DNA of 36,074 nt from an uncultured Bacilli bacterium (GCA_934169415.1 CAKPNP010000009.1:1-36074), one strand, 5' to 3'. Shown: positions 5,981-14,840, counted from the stretch's first letter. Notes: generated by a model not told the origin, from the sequence alone. Program-made: numbers and translations.

Positions 5981-6190
5981 AAATACGAGGTAATTTGTGA
6001 ATACAAGTATTTTCCATTGAAATATAAGCATTTTCACTGAGTTTCAACTAGTTTCACTTTAAATCAATTTATATAACTTTGTGAATTAAATCGAAGTCAT
6101 TCCCACTAATATCCCACTAAATTAGCACTTAAGATTATTCTTGTGGGATTTTCCCCACATACTATATTTTATAGGCTTTATTTTTATATT
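5981..6190. repeat. attachment spacer, copy B (210 bp)
   Basis: Direct repeat of 3050-3268 (three substitutions and a 9-base deletion). It abuts the CCA end of the intact tRNA-Leu at 6191 and the anticodon-loop core of half 2 at 5980. It carries no gene. Near identity of the copies points to a recent duplication or to two insertions of closely related elements. Confidence 0.8.
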
Positions 6191-6277
6191 TGGTGCTTGT
6201 GGAGGGAATCGAACCCTCATGGTCGTAAAACCGCAGCATTTTGAGTGCTGTGCGTCTACCAATTCCGCCACACAAGC
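6191..6277 (-). tRNA. tRNA-Leu (anticodon CAA), intact
   Basis: 87 bases with encoded CCA. Acceptor GCTTGTG pairs with CACAAGC. D arm, anticodon stem CAGCA/TGCTG with loop CTCAAAA (anticodon CAA, reading TTG), a long variable arm typical of class II tRNAs, and T arm GAGGG-TTCGATT-CCCTC. A promoter lies 13-42 bases upstream. Its 3' half is probably element-borne, since an almost identical half sits 3.2 kb away. Confidence 0.95.
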
Positions 6278-6289
6278 AATTGCAAATAC

Positions 6290-6319
6290 ATTATAACATA
6301 AATTATTATAATGTATCAA
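6290..6319 (-). promoter_or_regulatory. promoter of tRNA-Leu
   Basis: Minus strand TTGATA (6319-6314), 18-base spacer, TATAAT (6295-6290). The start point would fall about 6 bases before the mature tRNA. Confidence 0.7.
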
Positions 6320-6327
6320 TAAATTTA

Positions 6328-7500
6328 TCATTTAAAATTTCTATATACACTATTTTCTAATGTAATACCTTTTAATATACACATCTCATCTATAGTTACA
6401 AATGCATAGCCGTCATTATATAACTCTTGCATAGCAAGTAATGCGCCCTCTACTGAACTTTGATATAAATCATGAAGTAATATGACTGATCCATCTTTAG
6501 CATTTTCTATAATTGTTTTAGCTACTTTATCTTTATCCCTATATTTCCAATCAAGTGTATCAATATTCCAAAGTATAATTGGCATATTAGCTATTTTTTT
6601 AACATCACTATTATAAGATCCATACGGTGGTCTTATTAGATTAGGATACTCACCTGTTATATTTTTAACAGCCTCATTTGTATTCATAATTTCACTTTCT
6701 ATTTTAGAAAATTCTAATTTAGATAAATTAGGATGATTATAACTATGATTACCGATTTGATTACCTTGTTCATAAGCTTTTATTAATGATTCTTTATGTG
6801 AATTAACCCTACTTCCAACAACAAAAAATGTTACTCTAGCATCATAATTATCTAATCTATCTAACAAATAAAGTGTTGTTTTATTATTAGGACCATCATC
6901 AAATGTAAATGCTATTAATTTTTTATCTTTAAATTTAGAAATATCTCTTTTAGAATTAATATATAAAATATCATCTTTAAATATATCTTTTAACTCACTA
7001 AAGCTTATATTTATTTTAGAATCAACCATTACATCTATACTATTTTGATTAAAATATATATTATTAAATTCTTTTATATCTTTATTATAAGTTTTTAATA
7101 TTTCTAATAATTTATTATATCCATCTTCTTTAAATAAAGACTTAAATTCTACTACACTTTTAGTATTGTTATCTACATATATAGTATAATACTTAGTATA
7201 GTTTTTAGTACTAGTTTTAAAATTAATAGTTTTAATGTAACTTAAACTTGTTATTTCATAATCTATAGTTAAATAACTATCTAAGCTATTATCAAATTTT
7301 TTAATATATTCTTCTTTTTCATTTTCTATATATTTTTGAATTTCTAAGTCTATATCATTACTAAATACAGGATAACTAATATGCATATTACTTTTATAAT
7401 CAACTTCAAGCTTATTATCATTAAGTACCAAAACAAAAGAAAAACTTAAAAATAAAAATATAAAAATCAAGATTAAATACTTAAATACTTTTTTCATCAT
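6328..7500 (-). CDS. membrane-anchored polysaccharide deacetylase (PgdA-like)
   Basis: 390 residues. A single N-terminal hydrophobic segment (about 7-27) would anchor or export it. Residues 30-185 form an extracellular region resembling the DUF3298/RsiV-like domains found in front of deacetylases. The NodB domain (about 193-375) has all the usual motifs: TFDDGP (199-204, base and metal Asp), HSYNHP (252-257, metal His pair), RPPYG (290-294), W-x-D-x-x-DW (311-318) and LLHD (341-344). Family members remove acetyl groups from cell wall N-acetylglucosamine and so give lysozyme resistance. Substrate assignment is by analogy. It is followed by the tRNA promoter, with scpB 38 bases upstream. Confidence 0.88.
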   Translation of the reverse strand: MMKKVFKYLILIFIFLFLSFSFVLVLNDNKLEVDYKSNMHISYPVFSNDIDLEIQKYIENEKEEYIKKFDNSLDSYLTIDYEITSLSYIKTINFKTSTKNYTKYYTIYVDNNTKSVVEFKSLFKEDGYNKLLEILKTYNKDIKEFNNIYFNQNSIDVMVDSKINISFSELKDIFKDDILYINSKRDISKFKDKKLIAFTFDDGPNNKTTLYLLDRLDNYDARVTFFVVGSRVNSHKESLIKAYEQGNQIGNHSYNHPNLSKLEFSKIESEIMNTNEAVKNITGEYPNLIRPPYGSYNSDVKKIANMPIILWNIDTLDWKYRDKDKVAKTIIENAKDGSVILLHDLYQSSVEGALLAMQELYNDGYAFVTIDEMCILKGITLENSVYRNFK

Positions 7501-7537
7501 ACATCACACAATAATTATACCATTAAAAAAAGAAAAA

Positions 7538-8098
7538 CTATACGTTTTCTTCATTATATTTAGAATTATACAAATCCTTTACCTCATCTTTTTCTTCTAT
7601 TTCTAGTTTAGGTAAATCTTTTATATCAGTTAAACCAAAATAATCTAAGAAAAGTTGTGTAGTACCATATAATATAGGTCTACCAGCTAGTTCACTTCTT
7701 CCAACTTCACAAATTAAGTTTTTATATAGTAATTTTCTAACAAGATATGAACTACTTATTCCTCTTATTTCATCAATCATAACTCTAGTTACTGGTTGGT
7801 TATATGCAATAATTGCAAGAACTTCTAATGAACTTTCAGATAAATTCTCATCACTATCTATATCAACTAGCTTTTGAATATATTCTCTAGATTCTTTTTT
7901 AGTTACTAATTTATATCTATTTCCAAATAAAGCTATATCTATTCCCCTATTTGAATCTTTATAAGTAAGCGCTAAAGATTTAAGTACTTCTTTTACAAAT
8001 TCACTATCCTTTTCAATAATTTTAGATAAACTTTCTAAAGTTATTCCCTCATCACCAACAACAAACAAAATACTTTCTACTACACTATTAAAATTCAT
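7538..8098 (-). CDS. scpB: segregation and condensation protein B
   Basis: 186 residues with the paired winged-helix architecture of ScpB: an N-terminal VVESILFVVGDEGIT helix and a second domain with LEVLAIIAYNQPVTR and VRKLLYKNLICEVGR, ending in the conserved GRPILYGTT strand. ScpB forms a dimer that binds ScpA and the SMC ATPase to load the condensin complex on chromosomal DNA. The frame is open to a TTG at 8128, but the ATG at 8098 has a GAGGTGGG site and the family's normal start, so I use it. It overlaps the end of scpA by 11 bases, giving coupled translation. The acidic tail after GTT is ordinary. Confidence 0.93.
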   Translation of the reverse strand: MNFNSVVESILFVVGDEGITLESLSKIIEKDSEFVKEVLKSLALTYKDSNRGIDIALFGNRYKLVTKKESREYIQKLVDIDSDENLSESSLEVLAIIAYNQPVTRVMIDEIRGISSSYLVRKLLYKNLICEVGRSELAGRPILYGTTQLFLDYFGLTDIKDLPKLEIEEKDEVKDLYNSKYNEENV

Positions 8099-8810
8099 AA
8101 CCCACCTCACATAAAAGTATCTCCTCAAAATTATTATCTTGTTTTATATTTATCTCATTATTTTTGGCTAAAGATAAAATCGATAAAAATGTTATTACAA
8201 TATAACTTCTAGTTCTAACAGTAAATAAATCATTAAAAGATACTTTTTTACTTTTTTTAATTAAATTTTTGATTTCAGAAGATCTTTCTTGTATTGAATA
8301 TTCTTTATTTGTAATTTTTGTATTCAATGGTTTTTCTATTTCTTTTCTAGATAAAAATTTAGAAAAAGCATCTAATAAATCTGAAAGATCAACATCAGTT
8401 GGAAGTTTATTACTTTTTTCAAAATCAGATAATTCACTAGAAGGTTTAGTATAATAATTTTGTCTATCAACTTCTAATTCGTGAAATTTTTCTATAGCTT
8501 CCTTATAATTTCTGTATTCAACAAGTCTTTTAATCAATCTTTCTTTAGGATCCTCCTCGTATTCATCAACTTCTTTTTCTTTTTTTGGTAACAAATAAGA
8601 AGATTTCATTTCAATTAATTCAGAAGCCATTACTAAGTAAGATGAGGCAATATCTAAATTCATATTACTCATAGTCTCTATATAATCTAAATATTGTTTT
8701 GTAATCTCTTCTATTTTTATATCATAAATATCTATATTTGATTGTTTTATTAAATGTAATAATAAGTCTAAAGGACCAGAAAAATTATCAATTGTAACTA
8801 AATAAGACAT
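8088..8810 (-). CDS. scpA: segregation and condensation protein A (kleisin)
   Basis: 240 residues. The start MSYLVTIDNFSGPLDLLLHLI is the hallmark ScpA N-terminal domain that contacts the SMC neck. LDIASSYLVMASELIEMKSSYLLP follows, then a charged linker, and the C-terminal winged helix (VSFNDLF...IVITFLSILSLAKNNEI) that closes the ring on the SMC head. Length is normal. It forms a two-gene operon with scpB. The gene before it on the same strand ends 53 bases upstream at a terminator, so scpA probably has its own promoter, which I could not place with confidence. Confidence 0.95.
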   Translation of the reverse strand: MSYLVTIDNFSGPLDLLLHLIKQSNIDIYDIKIEEITKQYLDYIETMSNMNLDIASSYLVMASELIEMKSSYLLPKKEKEVDEYEEDPKERLIKRLVEYRNYKEAIEKFHELEVDRQNYYTKPSSELSDFEKSNKLPTDVDLSDLLDAFSKFLSRKEIEKPLNTKITNKEYSIQERSSEIKNLIKKSKKVSFNDLFTVRTRSYIVITFLSILSLAKNNEINIKQDNNFEEILLCEVGYEF

Positions 8811-8859
8811 ACAATCACCTTAGTTAATTGTAACATTTTTAAAAAAAACTGTAAAGAAA

Positions 8860-8884
8860 AAGCTTATCTAGTCTCAATAAGCTT
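8860..8884 (-). terminator. terminator after the DUF3603-like gene
   Basis: Minus strand AAGCTTA (8884-8878) pairs with TAAGCTT (8866-8860) and runs into TTTCTTTACAG and a T-rich stretch. The gene's stop codon lies inside the stem. Confidence 0.7.
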
Positions 8885-9478
8885 AAGCGTTTCATACAAT
8901 TTTAAATATACATTATTCCAATTACTGTTAATCTCTTTAATAAAATTGGAAGAATCCACAAATTCTTTATTAAAACAGTCTAAATATAAATATGTTAATT
9001 TTTCTATATCATTGTTTTTTATTAATAAATTTATTTTTTTATTTATATATTTTTTAATTTTTAATTCATTTCTAGTTTTAAAATTATCTTTTTTTATTTT
9101 TCCCATTTTTGATACATCTATATTTATTTCTTTTAATGATTTTGAATATTCTAAAGTATCTTTTTCTTCATCTGGTAAAAGTCTACTATATTTTACATTA
9201 TCCTTAGATACTTTAAATGCAATTGCATCTATGCAATCACTAAGTATAAAACAATAATCAAAATTAACTTTGTTGAAAAATTCAGTTTTTTTATAAGTCT
9301 TATCTAAAAACATTTTATCAAATTTTACTTTAGTATTTAAAAACATTCTCATTGTTTTAGTATTTATTTTAAAAAGCGGTATTTTTCTTACATGAAATAT
9401 AGTATCTGTCTTATTCCACTCAAAAGTATCATACAAATTATCATTAAAATTTAGTAAAATGTCGTATATATAATTCAT
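8864..9478 (-). CDS. DUF3603-like protein
   Basis: 204-residue soluble protein. The N-terminus MNYIYDILLNFND, then YDTFEWNKTDTIFHVRKIPLFKI, and the central FDYCFILSDCIDAIAF with KYSRLLPDEE resemble the DUF3603 family of Bacillota (start with a YIxDxxxNF strand, an EWxxxD segment and an SRLLP-type loop). The function of that family is not known to me. The C-terminal half is Lys-rich and helical. Its start is overlapped by 35 bases by the small membrane protein gene upstream, so the two are co-expressed. Identification is from memory of the motif pattern; length is somewhat short for the family. Confidence 0.6.
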   Translation of the reverse strand: MNYIYDILLNFNDNLYDTFEWNKTDTIFHVRKIPLFKINTKTMRMFLNTKVKFDKMFLDKTYKKTEFFNKVNFDYCFILSDCIDAIAFKVSKDNVKYSRLLPDEEKDTLEYSKSLKEINIDVSKMGKIKKDNFKTRNELKIKKYINKKINLLIKNNDIEKLTYLYLDCFNKEFVDSSNFIKEINSNWNNVYLKLYETLKLIETR

Positions 9479-9677
9479 TTTTATCCTCCTTGTTTAAACT
9501 TAAAAACATAATTATAATACCAAATATAAAGTTAAGACATTCAACCCTCCTAATAATAAACTTAACATATTCTAAAAAATTATACCCAATTGTAGTTAAA
9601 TTAAGATAAATTATTATATATATACTTCCTATTATAGTAAGACCAAATCCAATTAAAAAGAAAAAAAATCTTACCAT
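9444..9677 (-). CDS. small membrane protein, two transmembrane segments
   Basis: 77 residues. Two hydrophobic segments (about 3-25 and 47-60) joined by a short loop, and a charged C-terminal tail. I recognise no family. The reading frame overlaps the first 35 bases of the DUF3603-like gene, an unusually long overlap for two real genes; the hydrophobic profile and the ATG placed after AGGTGAT make it plausible. An alternative is that only part of this frame is translated. Upstream, the LtaS-type gene ends at a terminator, so this is the first gene of its transcript. Confidence 0.5.
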   Translation of the reverse strand: MVRFFFFLIGFGLTIIGSIYIIIYLNLTTIGYNFLEYVKFIIRRVECLNFIFGIIIMFLSLNKEDKNELYIRHFTKF

Positions 9678-9702
9678 ATAATCACCTATTTAATTATATT
9701 AA

Positions 9703-9726
9703 AAAAACTACATTTTAGTAGTTTTT
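9703..9726 (-). terminator. terminator after the LtaS-type gene
   Basis: AAAAACTAC and GTAGTTTTT form a perfect 9-bp stem around a 6-base loop holding the gene's stop codon, with a T-rich exit on the minus strand. Confidence 0.75.
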
Positions 9727-11592
9727 ATTAAACAAGTAATCATAATAGTTAGTACTTATAATTAATTTACTCATATTAATTCTATTATTAACTATTGAAC
9801 TAATATCTTTTATATAAGAGTAATCTACACCATTTATAGTAGATTTGTTGTTTTTAGCAAAATATGTTCCTTCTTTTACAACGAAACTTTTATTGGTAAA
9901 AAAAGCAAGTCCTAAAGAATCACTGAATATATCAGTTCCAACAAACAACCTAGAATCATATTCTATACCAAATAAATTATAGATAGTAGGAATTACATCT
10001 ATCGACATACATACTTTAGTTATATCTTTACTTTCTATATTAGGATTCCAAATTATTAATGCATTATGATTTATTTCAACTACATCATCTCTTTCATAAG
10101 AAGATACACTATTAATTTTAGATAAATCTAGAGCATATGGATAATGATCAGCCTGCAAGACAATTACTGTTTTATCTAACAAGTTAGCTTCAGTTAATTT
10201 ATTAATTAAATTTTCTAAAGCCCTATCCAACTCAATTTGCGTAGCTAAATACGCTTTAGTATCAGTATCATAATTTAAATCAGATACCAAATATTCATAT
10301 TTTTTAGCCATTGCATTGCTTTTAAAGTTATATTCAAAATGTCCTGAAACAGTCATATAGTAAGCTAAAAAAGGAGTATTTGAATCATAATCCGAAAAAG
10401 TTTTATCAAATAATTCATAATCACTTTCTGGCCATATATTACAATTTATTAAATCTTCTAAACCGTTACCACAACCTTTATAATTATCAAATCCAATAGA
10501 TTTTAAATATAAATTTCTATCTTGAAATGAATAACCATTATTATGATACGCATAAGTATTATAATTATTATCCTTAAATACATTAGCTAATCCATATGGG
10601 AATGAATTCTTACCACTTCTCCATGTTGAAAGAATAGAAAAATCAGCAAATAAACCAGTTAAAGATTGGAATTCACCACCTATTGTACTCAAATTTACTG
10701 GAGTATAAAAATTAGTAAACTTAAATCCCGAATTAACTAATTTATATAAAGTTGGCGTAAGAGATTCAGATACACCAATTTCACTAAAACTCTCAGCAGT
10801 TATATATATTAAATTATATCCTTTAAACATACCAGTATATTCATTTTTTTTAGTTGGCTCTAAATTTTTTATATAATCATTTATTAAATTGATATTTTTA
10901 TTATTTGTATCACTAAAATTTAATTCTAATTTATTATATCCGTATTCTTTTATAGTTTCTTCAGGTTCCTTTGAAACATATATAAAATCAGATTCATGCG
11001 TATTAAATTTTTCTTTTATATCTAAAACTAAACTAGGTAAAACTCCAAATTTTGTTACATTTAAATCATTATTATATGTATTAAATATAAGCTCATATGA
11101 TGAATTATCAATACCTTTTGTGTATAAAATATCAAAACCTACAATACTAAATATAGGAATTATTAATAAAATACCAAATAAAATATCCATTTTTTCAAAT
11201 TTATAAAATTTAATTTTCTTTCTATAGATTAATATAAATATAAAAGGAATATAAAATAAAATAATTATAAATATATTTTCTATAATAAACCTTACTAAAT
11301 CGGATTTAAAACTATTTACTTGATCAGAAATAGTAAGCACTGAAATTGAAAAATAAGTCTTAAATATAGTATTAAAAATACACTGCAAACTATAATAAAA
11401 ACCACATATAAAAGTTATAATTAATTTTGATATCTTACTTTTAGTAAAACTAAATAAATAACTAAATAATAAACTAAATATTATAATATTTAAAATATTT
11501 GATGCTTCATAATTTTTATTTAATATACAAAATAAAAGCTCATAATATATAATTGTTATCATCCAAAATAAAAAAGATTTAAAAAATTTCAT
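9715..11592 (-). CDS. LTA synthase family phosphoglycerol transferase/sulfatase
   Basis: 625 residues. Five hydrophobic segments occupy residues 1-155. The extracellular sulfatase-fold domain (about 257-545) has NLIYITAESFSE (metal Glu267), NLSTIGGEFQSLTG (candidate nucleophile Thr303 in the family's T-x-GGEF setting), YMTVSGHFEY (about 412-421) and VLQADHYPY (late metal Asp/His, about 478-486). LtaS enzymes transfer glycerol phosphate from phosphatidylglycerol to build lipoteichoic acid on the outer face of the membrane; relatives prime or modify the chain. I cannot separate LtaS from LtaP or other paralogues, so no symbol is given. A single-gene transcript bounded by a terminator; it diverges from the RNHCP gene. 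Confidence 0.88.
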   Translation of the reverse strand: MKFFKSFLFWMITIIYYELLFCILNKNYEASNILNIIIFSLLFSYLFSFTKSKISKLIITFICGFYYSLQCIFNTIFKTYFSISVLTISDQVNSFKSDLVRFIIENIFIIILFYIPFIFILIYRKKIKFYKFEKMDILFGILLIIPIFSIVGFDILYTKGIDNSSYELIFNTYNNDLNVTKFGVLPSLVLDIKEKFNTHESDFIYVSKEPEETIKEYGYNKLELNFSDTNNKNINLINDYIKNLEPTKKNEYTGMFKGYNLIYITAESFSEIGVSESLTPTLYKLVNSGFKFTNFYTPVNLSTIGGEFQSLTGLFADFSILSTWRSGKNSFPYGLANVFKDNNYNTYAYHNNGYSFQDRNLYLKSIGFDNYKGCGNGLEDLINCNIWPESDYELFDKTFSDYDSNTPFLAYYMTVSGHFEYNFKSNAMAKKYEYLVSDLNYDTDTKAYLATQIELDRALENLINKLTEANLLDKTVIVLQADHYPYALDLSKINSVSSYERDDVVEINHNALIIWNPNIESKDITKVCMSIDVIPTIYNLFGIEYDSRLFVGTDIFSDSLGLAFFTNKSFVVKEGTYFAKNNKSTINGVDYSYIKDISSIVNNRINMSKLIISTNYYDYLFNKNY

Positions 11593-11635
11593 AAAAACAC
11601 ATCCAGTCCTAAATATTATAACATAAAAATATAGA

Positions 11636-11663
11636 TTGACAATATCAATTTAAAATGTAAAAA
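11636..11663 (+). promoter_or_regulatory. promoter of the RNHCP gene
   Basis: TTGACA at 11636-11641 and a TAAAAA-type -10 near 11658-11663 at 16-base spacing. A GGTGAG ribosome site at 11671-11676 follows closely, so the leader is very short. Confidence 0.45.
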
Positions 11664-11678
11664 TATATATGGTGAGTT

Positions 11679-11981
11679 ATGAAAAGATTTAATATGATTG
11701 ATGAAAATTTTATATGTGAAAACTGTAATAAAGAAGTTAAAAAATTAAATTATACAGCTAGGGATCACTGTCCATATTGCCTTTATTCTAAACACTTAGA
11801 TATCATGCCAGGTGATAGAGCTAATGAATGTATGGGATTACTGGTTCCTATTGATATTGAAAAATTTAAAGATACATATAAAATTATATATAAATGTGAA
11901 AAATGTGGTGAAATTCATAAAAATATAATTGCTACAGATGATAACTTTGATGAAATAATAAATATAATGCAAAAAAAGTAA
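11679..11981 (+). CDS. RNHCP domain zinc protein
   Basis: 100 residues. ENFICENCNKEV gives a first CxxC (Cys13, Cys16), RDHCPYCLYSKH a second (Cys31, Cys34) and YKCEKCG a third (Cys73, Cys76); PGDRANECMGLLVPI lies between. This is the RNHCP family pattern, named for its Arg-Asn-His-Cys-Pro motif; here the Asn is Asp29. The family is thought to bind zinc and perhaps RNA, with no proven role. It is a single gene on the plus strand between LtaS (divergent) and uvrA (convergent), ending inside a perfect shared terminator. Confidence 0.85.
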   Translation: MKRFNMIDENFICENCNKEVKKLNYTARDHCPYCLYSKHLDIMPGDRANECMGLLVPIDIEKFKDTYKIIYKCEKCGEIHKNIIATDDNFDEIINIMQKK

Positions 11982-11998
11982 ACTGATGTTTACTTTTT
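11973..11998. terminator. bidirectional terminator shared by the RNHCP gene and uvrA
   Basis: AAAAAGTAAAC and GTTTACTTTTT make a perfect 11-bp stem around TGAT. It works in both directions. The stop codons of both convergent genes (TAA at 11979-11981 plus; 11990-11992 minus) lie in the two arms. Confidence 0.85.
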
Positions 11999-14803
11999 TA
12001 AATATGGTTGCAAGTATTTTCCAGTATAACTTTCACTTACTTTACAGATTTCTTCTGGAGTTCCTTTTGCTATTACTTTACCACCTAAATCTCCACCTTC
12101 AGGACCCAAATCTATAATATAATCAGCTACTTTTATAACATCTAAATTATGCTCTATAACAAGTACCGTATCACCATTATCAACTATCCTTTGTAAAATA
12201 GTTAATAATTTTTTAATATCATCTATATGAAGTCCTGTTGTTGGTTCATCTAATATAAATAAACTTTTTCCAGTTGGTTTTTTTTGAAGTTCTTTAGCAA
12301 GCTTTACTCTTGCAGCCTCTCCTCCTGATAGTGTAGGTGCACTTTGTCCTAATTTAACATATGATAATCCAACATCCATAAGCATTTTTAATTTTTCTTT
12401 TACTTTTGGAACATTTTCAAAAAATTCATAAGCTTCCTCTACTTGCATCTCAAGTACATCATATATATTTTTTCCTTTATATTTTATTTGCAATGTTTCT
12501 GTATTATATCTAGTTCCACCACATACTTCACAAGGAACATAAACATCAGGTAAAAAATGCATTTCTATTTTTTTAACACCATCACCCTGGCAAGCTTCAC
12601 ATCTTCCACCTTTTACATTAAATGAAAATCTTGATTTATCATATCCTCTTATTTTAGATTCTTTAGTTTGCGTAAAAACATCCCTTATATCATCAAACAC
12701 ACCGGTATAAGTACTAGGGTTACTTCTTGGAGTTCTTCCTATTGGAGTTTGTGATATATCAACTACTTTATCTATATTTTCAAGACCTAAAATTTCTTTA
12801 CATTTTCCAGGTTTTTCTTTTGATTTATATAATTTATTTTTAATATTTTTATATAGTATTTCATTAATTAAAGTTGATTTACCACTACCTGATACACCTG
12901 TTATACAAGTTAATGTACCAAGTGGTATTTTAACATTTATATTTTTTAAATTATTTTCTTTAGCACCTTTAATTTCAATAAATTTTTTATTTCCCTTTCT
13001 TCTTTTTAAGGGAACATCTATTTTTAACTCCCCGGTTAAATATTTCCCAGTTAAACTATTTTTATTTCCCATTACTTCTTTTGGTGTACCTTCAGCAACA
13101 ACATATCCACCATGAATTCCAGCACCAGGACCTATATCAACTAAATAATCACTTGCTAGCATAGTATCGGTATCGTGTTCAACAACTACTAAAGTATTTC
13201 CCAAATCTCTCATTTCAAGTAATGAATTAATTAATTTTTCATTATCTCTTTGATGTAAACCAATAGATGGTTCATCTAAAACATATAAAACACCAGTTAA
13301 TTTAGATCCTATTTGTGTGGCAAGTCTAATTCTTTGAGCTTCCCCACCTGATAATGTAGAAGCAGCCCTTGATAAAGTCAAATATTCTAGTCCAACATTA
13401 ATTAAAAAACTCAATCTATTTTCTATTTCTTTAATAATTAATCTTGCAATTTCTTCTTTTTCAGGAGTTAATTTTAAATTTTTAATAAATTCATATAATT
13501 TCTTTATACTTAAAAGTGTTACCTCATAAATATTTTTATTATCTATCTTGACAGATAAAACATCATCATTAAGTCTTGAACCACCACAACTTGGACATTC
13601 AAGTTCAGTCATAAAACCTTCTATCCAATCCCTTATCCATCCAGATTTAGTTTCCATATATCTACGTTCTAAATTAGTAATTATACCTTCGTAATAATCA
13701 TTTTGTTTTCTAGTGTTACCATTTTTAGAAACATAATTAAACTCTAATATATCAGGACTACCATAAAGTATGATATCAAGTTTTTCTCTATCTATATCCA
13801 TAATTGGAATATCCATATCAATATCATAATATTTACATACTGTATTAATTTGTGTGAATATTATATTTCCTTCATCAACATTTATAGCTACTATTCCACC
13901 ATTTCTAATAGACTTAGATCTATCAGGAATTACTAAATCTTCATCTATTTTCATTTTTATACCAAGGCCTTTACATTCCTTACATGCTCCATATGGTGCA
14001 TTAAAAGAAAACATTCTTGGTTCCAATTCAGGTAGTGAAAAATCACAATCAGGACATGCATATTTTTCACTCATAACTATACTAGAAGAACCTATAACAT
14101 CAATTACACATTTACCATTTGATAATTTACAAGCATTTTCTATAGCTTCATATAATCTACTTCTAATTTCATTTTTCATTATTAATCTATCTATAACAAC
14201 ATTTATATTGTGTTTTTTATTTTTTTCTAGATTAATTTCACTTGTTAACTCATATTCAGCATCATCGATAATTACTCTTATATAACCATCATTTAATAAC
14301 CTAGTAAGTAAATCTTTATGAGTTCCTTTTTCACCATGAACTACTGGAGATAATACTCTTATTTTAGTTCCTACTTCTAGATTCATTATTTGTGTTGTCA
14401 TTTCTTCTATAGATTGACTTGTTATAGGTCTATTATGTATAGGACAATAAGGAACACCCACACGTGCAAATAAAAGTCGTAAGTAATCATAAATTTCTGT
14501 AACAGTTCCAACAGTACTTCTCGGATTTTTACTAGTAGTTTTTTGATCTATACTAATAGCAGGAGATAATCCCTCTATAGAATCTACTAAAGGTTTATGT
14601 GTAAGACCTAAAAATTGTCTTGCATAACTAGATAGACTCTCAACATATCTTCTTTGACCTTCTGCGTAAATTGTATCAAAAGCTAAACTACTTTTACCAG
14701 AACCCGATACACCTGTTAACACTGTCAACTTATTTTTAGGAATATCTATATCAATATTCTTTAAATTATTTTCTCTAGCTCCTCTAATAACTATTTTATC
14801 CAT
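11990..14803 (-). CDS. uvrA: excinuclease ABC subunit A
   Basis: 937 residues from the ATG at 14803, preceded by a GATGGTGAT site. A 17-residue upstream extension is open but starts in the promoter region, and UvrA normally begins with DKIxIRGARENNLKN, so it is not used. Two ABC ATPase modules are complete: Walker A GVSGSGKSSLAFDT and GVSGSGKSTLINEI, signature LSGGEAQRIRLA and LSGGEAARVKLA, and Walker B VLDEPSIGL and ILDEPTTGL. Zinc modules (CPDC...CKECKG; CEAC...CEVCGG) are present. UvrA scans DNA for bulky lesions and loads UvrB. The uvrB and uvrC genes are not in the window. It is a single-gene transcript with its own promoter and shared terminator. Confidence 0.97.
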   Translation of the reverse strand: MDKIVIRGARENNLKNIDIDIPKNKLTVLTGVSGSGKSSLAFDTIYAEGQRRYVESLSSYARQFLGLTHKPLVDSIEGLSPAISIDQKTTSKNPRSTVGTVTEIYDYLRLLFARVGVPYCPIHNRPITSQSIEEMTTQIMNLEVGTKIRVLSPVVHGEKGTHKDLLTRLLNDGYIRVIIDDAEYELTSEINLEKNKKHNINVVIDRLIMKNEIRSRLYEAIENACKLSNGKCVIDVIGSSSIVMSEKYACPDCDFSLPELEPRMFSFNAPYGACKECKGLGIKMKIDEDLVIPDRSKSIRNGGIVAINVDEGNIIFTQINTVCKYYDIDMDIPIMDIDREKLDIILYGSPDILEFNYVSKNGNTRKQNDYYEGIITNLERRYMETKSGWIRDWIEGFMTELECPSCGGSRLNDDVLSVKIDNKNIYEVTLLSIKKLYEFIKNLKLTPEKEEIARLIIKEIENRLSFLINVGLEYLTLSRAASTLSGGEAQRIRLATQIGSKLTGVLYVLDEPSIGLHQRDNEKLINSLLEMRDLGNTLVVVEHDTDTMLASDYLVDIGPGAGIHGGYVVAEGTPKEVMGNKNSLTGKYLTGELKIDVPLKRRKGNKKFIEIKGAKENNLKNINVKIPLGTLTCITGVSGSGKSTLINEILYKNIKNKLYKSKEKPGKCKEILGLENIDKVVDISQTPIGRTPRSNPSTYTGVFDDIRDVFTQTKESKIRGYDKSRFSFNVKGGRCEACQGDGVKKIEMHFLPDVYVPCEVCGGTRYNTETLQIKYKGKNIYDVLEMQVEEAYEFFENVPKVKEKLKMLMDVGLSYVKLGQSAPTLSGGEAARVKLAKELQKKPTGKSLFILDEPTTGLHIDDIKKLLTILQRIVDNGDTVLVIEHNLDVIKVADYIIDLGPEGGDLGGKVIAKGTPEEICKVSESYTGKYLQPYLKK

Positions 14804-14840
14804 TATATCACCATCTTTATAATTAATATTTATACCAAAT

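Larger units (their letters stand above)
2995..6245 (-). mobile_element. tRNA-Leu anticodon-loop integration array (nested, no integrase)
   Basis: The segment runs from the anticodon loop of the intact tRNA-Leu to a displaced copy of its 3' half. Read on the minus strand: core CTCAAAAT, tRNA 3' half 1, spacer B (210 bp), core, tRNA-Leu 3' half 2 (a different acceptor stem), a 2.65-kb insert, spacer A (219 bp), core, 3' half 3. All three core-plus-half units are exactly 55 bases long. The intact tRNA at one end and the orphan 3' half at the other are what site-specific integration into a tRNA anticodon loop leaves behind. No recombinase gene is present, so mobility would need an enzyme supplied elsewhere. 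That this is an integrative element is inferred from architecture. Confidence 0.7.

Noticed and set aside
6122..6331. Open frame of 69 codons with the string CVAELVDAQHSKCCG
   Set aside because: It is a translation of the tRNA-Leu gene on the same strand, a well-known false gene.
8099..8128. Longer scpB start at a TTG
   Set aside because: The TTG start adds ten residues that are the scpA end read in another frame; the ATG at 8098 has GAGGTGG in front.
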